From: an uncultured Bacilli bacterium
GTDB taxonomy: Bacteria > Bacillota_I > Bacilli_A > RF39 > UBA660
Assembly: GCA_947594675.1 (NCBI GenBank)
Contig: CANQEF010000048.1
Span: 1 to 8,284 of the forward strand
Length of the DNA stretch: 8,284 nt
Reading direction: 5' to 3'
The notes below the pieces were generated by a model. The model ran no database searches and had not been told where the DNA came from. It saw only the letters and a list, made by a program, of their open reading frames with translations. Position numbers and translations under genes: made by a program. Positions 4,678 through 8,284 of this stretch are shown piece after piece. Every line of letters starts with the position of its first letter. The stretch's first letter is position 1.

Positions 4678-5265
4678 ATGGGAAAAATAATTTTAATGGT
4701 GGGACCAGCTGCTTGTGGAAAATCTACTCTTTTTAAAATTATTACGGAAAAGATAGACATTCCTTTAAAAAAAATAATTACACATACAACAAGACCAATT
4801 CGGGATGGAGAACAGGATGGTAGGGAATATTATTTTTGTACGGAAAAAGAAATGGAAAAAATGTTTAATAATGGTGAAATTTTGGAGAGAAGAAGTTATG
4901 GTACTACTAAGGGATTATGGTATTATTTTACTTCAAATAAAATTTTTAAGGATTTAAATGATAATTATATCGGAATAAATACCTTGAAGGGATTGGAGCG
5001 CTATTTAAGATATTTTGATAATGAAGATATTATATCTTTATATGTAAAAACAAGTGATGGCATAAGACTTCAAAGAGCTTTAGATAAAGAAGGCAAAAAA
5101 ATTGTTCCTCAATATCAAGAAATGTGTCGAAGATATTTAAGTGATTGTGAAGATTTTTCATATGAACTTATAGAGAAACTTCCTATTACTAGTGTTATTG
5201 ATAATAATGGTAGTATTGAGGATAGTGTTAGTCAAATTCAAAAGGTTTTAGAAAAAAGGTTGTAG
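4678..5265 (+). CDS. Guanylate kinase-like protein, divergent nucleotide-monophosphate pocket
   Basis: The 195-residue P-loop protein has the guanylate kinase fold. The Walker A loop is GPAACGKST (9-17) after a short hydrophobic strand. The GMP-binding signature THTTRPIRDGEQDGREYYF (35-53) keeps the R39, R42, E45 and Y51 positions of Gmk. The lid arginines are probably within 130-152 (R130, R133, R151). It departs from true Gmk in the second half of the GMP site: in place of the usual hydrophobic stretch with a GN-YGT motif it has LERRSYGTTKGLWYYFTS (69-86). This form recalls GK-like kinases of phages and mobile DNA. GMP may therefore not be the substrate. It starts at ATG 4678, seven nt after GGGGAT; an in-frame ATG at 4657 is judged too far upstream. 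A small basic protein follows 14 nt later in the same unit. The fold is secure, the substrate is not. Confidence 0.82.
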   Translation: MGKIILMVGPAACGKSTLFKIITEKIDIPLKKIITHTTRPIRDGEQDGREYYFCTEKEMEKMFNNGEILERRSYGTTKGLWYYFTSNKIFKDLNDNYIGINTLKGLERYLRYFDNEDIISLYVKTSDGIRLQRALDKEGKKIVPQYQEMCRRYLSDCEDFSYELIEKLPITSVIDNNGSIEDSVSQIQKVLEKRL

Positions 5266-5279
5266 TTTTAGGGGGATAT

Positions 5280-5660
5280 ATGCATAGGAGATTTGATAAT
5301 GTTTTATATTATTTATCGTTGAGGGAATTACAAGATTTATCTTTATATATAAAAAATAATAATAAAGAGAAAATACAAAAGGAAATAAAAGCTATTACTA
5401 AGAAGAAAAATAAGGAAAGAAAGCAGGATATTAATTATCGTTTTAAATTGGAAATGATTAATACTTTTTCTTTAGAGGATAAAGAGGTTTTAAAGAAAAA
5501 TAAAATTAAAAATATGTTGGATTTAATAGAGGTAAATGTTTCTAGTTTAGAGGGAATAGATGCTATTACAAAGGAATCTTTAGAGTGGGCACAAAAATTT
5601 TATGATTTAAGGGGAATAAAGGTTGATGATATGAAGTCTAAAAAGTATATAAAAAAATAA
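5280..5660 (+). CDS. Small basic protein of unknown function, possible HhH/alpha-CTD-like tail
   Basis: The 126-residue protein has no membrane segment. The first half is helical and very Lys-rich (for example KAITKKKNKERKQ, 37-49), as in nucleic-acid-binding proteins. The tail (about 66-112) has the spacing I-K-N-M-L-D-L-I-x5-S-L-E-G-I-x8-S-L (from about 76), which resembles the helix-hairpin-helix-like C-terminal domain of the RNA polymerase alpha subunit (L-x3-gI-x-T-x2-dL, then L-x2-I-x-GlG). This is a visual resemblance only. Start: ATG with AGGGGG (5270-5275) four nt upstream. It sits 14 nt after the guanylate-kinase-like gene and shares its promoter, so the two may function together. 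No terminator is obvious after it; transcription may run on toward the T-box leader, which has its own promoter. Confidence 0.75.
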   Translation: MHRRFDNVLYYLSLRELQDLSLYIKNNNKEKIQKEIKAITKKKNKERKQDINYRFKLEMINTFSLEDKEVLKKNKIKNMLDLIEVNVSSLEGIDAITKESLEWAQKFYDLRGIKVDDMKSKKYIKK

Positions 5661-5674
5661 TTATATTTTGTTTC

Positions 5675-5703
5675 TTGACAGCATATTATTATTGTAGTAG
5701 AAT
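5675..5703 (+). promoter_or_regulatory. Strong promoter for the gatCAB operon
   Basis: A consensus TTGACA (5675-5680), a 17-nt spacer and TAGAAT (5698-5703) predict a transcript start near 5710, just before Stem I of the T-box leader. Confidence 0.78.
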
Positions 5704-5709
5704 TAGTTT

Positions 5710-5963
5710 GAAATCAATGAGGAAGACGTAGTAAAAGTGTACAAAGCTTTTCTAGAGAGTTGGGATGGGTGGAAACCAATAAAAGCTTTACTTTGAAGAA
5801 CACTTCTGAGTACTTAAAGAATTAAAGTAGACTAAGTCGGTGGCATACCGTTATATGTGCTAAGGTTTGATGGAACCGAAGGTGATTGCTAAAAGCAATA
5901 ATTAGGGTGGTACCGCGGAAACACTAGTTTTCGTCCCTTGTGGATGAACTAGTGTTTTTTTTT
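5710..5963 (+). promoter_or_regulatory. T-box riboswitch leader of gatCAB, specifier best read as AAC (Asn)
   Basis: This is a complete transcriptional T-box. Stem I has the loop-E strand AGTA (5730-5733), the stem 5734-5738/5790-5794, a GTAC bulge, and the 9-bp stem 5743-5751/5781-5789. It is capped by AGAGAG (5754-5759) and the GGGTGGAAACC-type apex that contacts the tRNA elbow. The specifier loop reads GAA (5795-5797), G, then AAC (5799-5801), A, and closes on CTTC (5803-5806) paired with GAAG (5722-5725). AAC matches the tRNA(Asn) anticodon GUU. Reading GAA (5798-5800, Glu) is possible but leaves two bases before the lower stem instead of the usual one. Stem III is 5885-5889/5895-5899. 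The T-box AGGGTGGTACCGCG (5904-5917) holds the 7-nt bulge TGGTACC between helices AGGG/CCCT (5904-5907/5935-5938) and GCG/CGT (5915-5917/5932-5934). Uncharged tRNA should stabilise this and prevent the terminator from forming. Confidence 0.97.
5919..5963 (+). terminator. T-box-controlled intrinsic terminator
   Basis: AAACACTAG (5919-5927) pairs with CTAGTGTTT (5949-5957). Past a 2-nt bulge the stem continues with 5930-5936 against 5942-5948, followed by a run of nine T residues (5955-5963). It shares bases 5932-5938 with the antiterminator, so the two structures exclude each other. An in-frame GTG at 5940 lies in this loop and cannot be the gatC start. Confidence 0.93.
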
Positions 5964-5975
5964 GGAGGATTTATG

Positions 5976-6272
5976 ATGGAAAAAGAAAAATTAAGAGATT
6001 ATGCTAAAAAATTAATGTTTGATATGGAGGAGGAAGAATATAAAACTTTACAAGAGGAGTTTGATGTTATTTTAAAACAAATGGATTTAATTGGTAAAAT
6101 TCCTAATATTAGTGAAGTGGAACCTATGACATTTCCTTTTAAAAATGATGATGCTCGTTTGAGAGAAGATGAAGTTGGAGATTATTTAACGGTGGGAGAG
6201 GTTTTAAGCAATGTTAAGCATCAAATAGATGATCAAGTTAAAGTACCAAAGGTGGTTTTAGAAGATGTATAG
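5976..6272 (+). CDS. gatC: Aspartyl/glutamyl-tRNA amidotransferase subunit C
   Basis: GatC (98 residues, usual family length) wraps around the GatA-GatB interface and holds the heterotrimer together. The family pattern is clear: an N-terminal helix pair with LREDEV at 62-67, EPMTFPF (49-55) preceding it, and the C-terminal VPKVV (90-94). Two adjacent ATGs (5973 and 5976) follow GGAGGA (5964-5969). The second is chosen because it gives a 6-nt spacing instead of 3; the difference is one Met. The open frame reaches back to a GTG at 5940, but that codon lies in the T-box terminator hairpin. The gene's end overlaps gatA by 8 nt. Expression depends on T-box read-through. Confidence 0.95.
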   Translation: MEKEKLRDYAKKLMFDMEEEEYKTLQEEFDVILKQMDLIGKIPNISEVEPMTFPFKNDDARLREDEVGDYLTVGEVLSNVKHQIDDQVKVPKVVLEDV

Positions 6273-7725
6273 AGCAAAAAATATTTTACAATTAAAAGAA
6301 TTATTTGATGATGGTAAGCTTACGAAGGAGGAGGCTTTTTCTAAGGCTAATCAGTTGGCTCATTATTTTCAGGATGATTATAATTCTTTTGTAACAATTA
6401 TTGATAAAGTAAAAATAAAGGATACAGATAATTTACTTAGTGGAATTCCTTATTCTTTGAAAGATAATTTTTCGACTAGTGGTATTTTGACGACGGCCTC
6501 TTCTAATATTTTAAAGGATTATGTACCGGTTTATGATGCGACTGTTTATAAGAAATTAAAGACTCTTGGAGCTAGTTTAGTGGGAAAGACGGTTTTAGAT
6601 GAATTAGCTATGGGGGGTACTGGTACGACGGGTCATACTGGTGTTGTTAGAAATCCTTATGATAAAAAAAGAATGATGGGTGGTTCTTCAGCGGGAAGTG
6701 TTGCATCGGTTGCTTTAGGAATTGTTCCTTTTTCTATAGGTTCTGATACGGGAGATTCTGTTAGAAAGCCGGCTAGTTTTGGCGGAGTGGTAGGTTTTAA
6801 GCCAACTTATGGTTTGATTTCTAGATATGGTTTATTTGCTTTTGCCTCATCACTTGATCATGTTGCTATAGTGACAAGAAATGTAGTGGATAGTGCAATT
6901 GTTGCTGATGGTATAAAAGGATATGATCCGTTAGATATGGTTACATTTAAACAGGAAGGAAAGTTAACGGATTCTTTGAAGAAAGATATTAAAGGTAAAA
7001 AGTTATTTTATATTAAAGAACTTTGTGGAAAAGATGTTTTTAAAGATACTACAGATTCTGAATTAAAAGAGGTAATGAATTCTTTTCATGAATTGCTTGA
7101 TAGGTGTAGAGAAAAAGGCTTTATTATAGAAGAGGTTTCTGTTGATAAAACTTTATTGGAGGCTTTATATCCAGCTTATATGTGTATTAGTTGTGCAGAG
7201 GCTACTTCAAATAATGCTAATTTGACGGGAATTCAATTTGGACCTAGAGGAGAAGGAAATAGTATTGATGAGATAATTTTTGATGCTAGGACAAAAGGTT
7301 TTTCAGAACTTATAAAAAGACGTTTTGTTTTGGGAAGTTATATTTTACAAAAAGAAAATCAGGAAAAGTTATTTTTAAATGCTTGTCGTATTAGAAGATT
7401 GATAGTGGATAGGATAAATGAATTGTTTAAAGAGTATGATGGAATGATTGCTCCTTGTAGTGGAGGAGTTGCTCCTTATTTTGATAGTAGTAGTGAAAAA
7501 TTATCTGATAGATACTTGATATTAGAAAATCATCTGGTTATAGGTAATTTTGGAGGTTTTCCTTCTATTAGTATTCCTTATACAAAAATAAATAATTTAC
7601 CAGTTGATTTAAATATTACGGGTAGAGTTAAAGAAGATGGTGATGTTCTAAATATGGCTTCGAAGATAGAAAAGTTAACAAATCTTAAAGATATTTATGC
7701 AGAAGTTGGTGATATTGATGTATAA
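6265..7725 (+). CDS. gatA: Aspartyl/glutamyl-tRNA amidotransferase subunit A (glutaminase)
   Basis: GatA is the amidase-signature subunit that hydrolyses glutamine and feeds ammonia through a tunnel to GatB. The length (486) is normal. The Ser-cisSer-Lys triad is visible: K66 in PYSLKDNF (62-69), cis-Ser S142 in MGGSSAGS (138-145), and nucleophile S165 in GSDTGDSVRKPA (159-170). The GFKPTYG (177-183) and RYGLFAFASSLDHV (187-200) blocks are typical of GatA. One oddity: the usual TGGS before the nucleophile reads TGDS, with Asp164 in place of a Gly whose backbone helps form the oxyanion hole. The rest of the site is intact, so the enzyme is probably active. AGGTGG (6250-6255) lies nine nt upstream, inside gatC. 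The start overlaps gatC by 8 nt and the end overlaps gatB by 8 nt. Confidence 0.98.
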   Translation: MYRAKNILQLKELFDDGKLTKEEAFSKANQLAHYFQDDYNSFVTIIDKVKIKDTDNLLSGIPYSLKDNFSTSGILTTASSNILKDYVPVYDATVYKKLKTLGASLVGKTVLDELAMGGTGTTGHTGVVRNPYDKKRMMGGSSAGSVASVALGIVPFSIGSDTGDSVRKPASFGGVVGFKPTYGLISRYGLFAFASSLDHVAIVTRNVVDSAIVADGIKGYDPLDMVTFKQEGKLTDSLKKDIKGKKLFYIKELCGKDVFKDTTDSELKEVMNSFHELLDRCREKGFIIEEVSVDKTLLEALYPAYMCISCAEATSNNANLTGIQFGPRGEGNSIDEIIFDARTKGFSELIKRRFVLGSYILQKENQEKLFLNACRIRRLIVDRINELFKEYDGMIAPCSGGVAPYFDSSSEKLSDRYLILENHLVIGNFGGFPSISIPYTKINNLPVDLNITGRVKEDGDVLNMASKIEKLTNLKDIYAEVGDIDV

Positions 7726-8284
7726 GACGGTTATTGGTTTAGAGGTTCATTGTGAATTAAAGACAAATTCTAAAAACTTTTCTAGTGCTCCCAATAAATT
7801 TTCTAATTTTCCCAATGAGAATGTTTCGACGGTTGATTTAGGGTTGCCTGGTATATTACCGGTTGTAAATAAAGAGGCTTGTCGTAAAGCTTTAATGACG
7901 GCTATGGCATTGCATTGTGAAAATCCTGATGAAATATTGTTTGATAGAAAAAATTATTTTTATCCGGACTTGCCTAAGGGGTATCAAATTACCCAGGTTA
8001 GTAAGCCAATGGGGAGAAATGGTTATTTAGATATTTTAGTAAATGATGAAGTAAAGAGGGTTTTGATACATCAACTACATTTAGAGGAAGATACAGCATC
8101 TTTAGAGCATAGGGGTAAATATTCTTTGATTGATTATAATAGAAGTGGTATTCCTTTAATTGAAATAGTTACGGAGCCATGTATAGAAAGTGCACAAGAG
8201 GCGGTTAATTTTTTAGAAGATTTAAGAGATGTTTTCTTATATTTAGGAGTAAGTGAAGCAAAAAGTAATTATGGACAAATGAGA
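7718..8284 (+). CDS. gatB: Aspartyl/glutamyl-tRNA amidotransferase subunit B, 5' part (cut by the window edge)
   Basis: The first 189 residues of GatB (full proteins are about 475) are present and in frame to the last base. GatB binds the mischarged tRNA, activates the acyl side chain with ATP and amidates it with ammonia from GatA. Family blocks: IGLEVHCEL (6-14), FDRKNYFYPDLPKGYQITQ (75-93), HLEEDTASLE (121-130) and DYNRSGIPLIEIVTEP (139-154). The likely Mg-binding residues, by comparison with Staphylococcus GatB, are E9, H11, a Glu of the LEED element (E123 or E124) and E149. The tail domain that binds the tRNA elbow lies outside the window. The ATG has GGTGA (7708-7712) five nt upstream, within gatA. 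Translation is probably coupled to gatA through the 8-nt overlap. Confidence 0.98.
   Translation, partial: MYKTVIGLEVHCELKTNSKNFSSAPNKFSNFPNENVSTVDLGLPGILPVVNKEACRKALMTAMALHCENPDEILFDRKNYFYPDLPKGYQITQVSKPMGRNGYLDILVNDEVKRVLIHQLHLEEDTASLEHRGKYSLIDYNRSGIPLIEIVTEPCIESAQEAVNFLEDLRDVFLYLGVSEAKSNYGQMR

Noticed and set aside
5940..5975. GTG start extending gatC by 12 residues
   Set aside because: The codon is inside the T-box terminator hairpin and the extension encodes the poly-T run (Phe-Phe-Phe); GGAGGA then ATG at 5973/5976 is the real start.
98..8284. Use of TGA as Trp (Mycoplasma code)
   Set aside because: Trp positions such as the EW in the DUF3603 protein and the W in RmuC are TGG, and TGA ends the gene at 2332.

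Overview
The window is about 8.3 kb of very AT-rich DNA (roughly three quarters A+T in the genes). It has Firmicutes-type Shine-Dalgarno sites (AGGTGA, GGAGGA), sigma-A-like promoters, a classical T-box leader and a GatCAB operon. TGG encodes Trp and TGA is used as a stop (end of the 2123 gene), so the code is table 11 and not the Mycoplasma code. Gene content, base composition and very short spacings suggest an uncultured, small-genome member of Bacilli or its Mycoplasmatota-like relatives. No ribosomal RNA or marker gene here fixes the taxon, so this is inference.

Left part (1-2973, all +): a single-domain rhodanese (98-346); a two-gene unit with its own strong promoter, encoding a VTT/DedA-superfamily membrane protein (415-993) and RmuC (1005-2084); then a second unit with its own promoter, encoding a two-helix membrane peptide (2123-2332, apparently leaderless) overlapping by 4 nt a DUF3603/UPF0736 (YjbA-like) protein (2329-2973). 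That gene converges on trpS (2998-3993, -). The two genes share a perfect 12-bp palindromic terminator that contains both stop codons. The TrpRS carries a C-terminal four-cysteine pattern close to the iron-sulfur motif known from Thermotoga TrpRS.

Central gap (3994-4656, about 660 bp without an intact gene): a divergent promoter pair, a relic-like open frame without a start codon, a possible orphan regulated RNA ending in a clear intrinsic terminator (4359-4382), then three inverted repeats, one with a 14-bp perfect stem (4482-4530). This is the least explained part of the window.

Right part (4678-8284, all +): a divergent guanylate-kinase-fold protein (4678-5265) followed 14 nt later by a small basic protein of unknown function (5280-5660). 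Next comes a strong promoter, a complete T-box leader whose specifier reads best as AAC (Asn), its terminator, and the tightly overlapping gatC-gatA-gatB operon (gatB runs off the right edge). The GatCAB enzyme amidates Asp-tRNA(Asn) and/or Glu-tRNA(Gln). An Asn-specific T-box would raise its expression when charged Asn-tRNA is scarce, which suggests that transamidation is an important source of Asn-tRNA(Asn) here.

No defence system, transposase, CRISPR array or phage gene is visible. Most of the window is ordinary chromosomal housekeeping DNA. The points worth following up are the orphan RNA locus, the Fe-S-like TrpRS, the T-box specificity and several unusual active-site residues.
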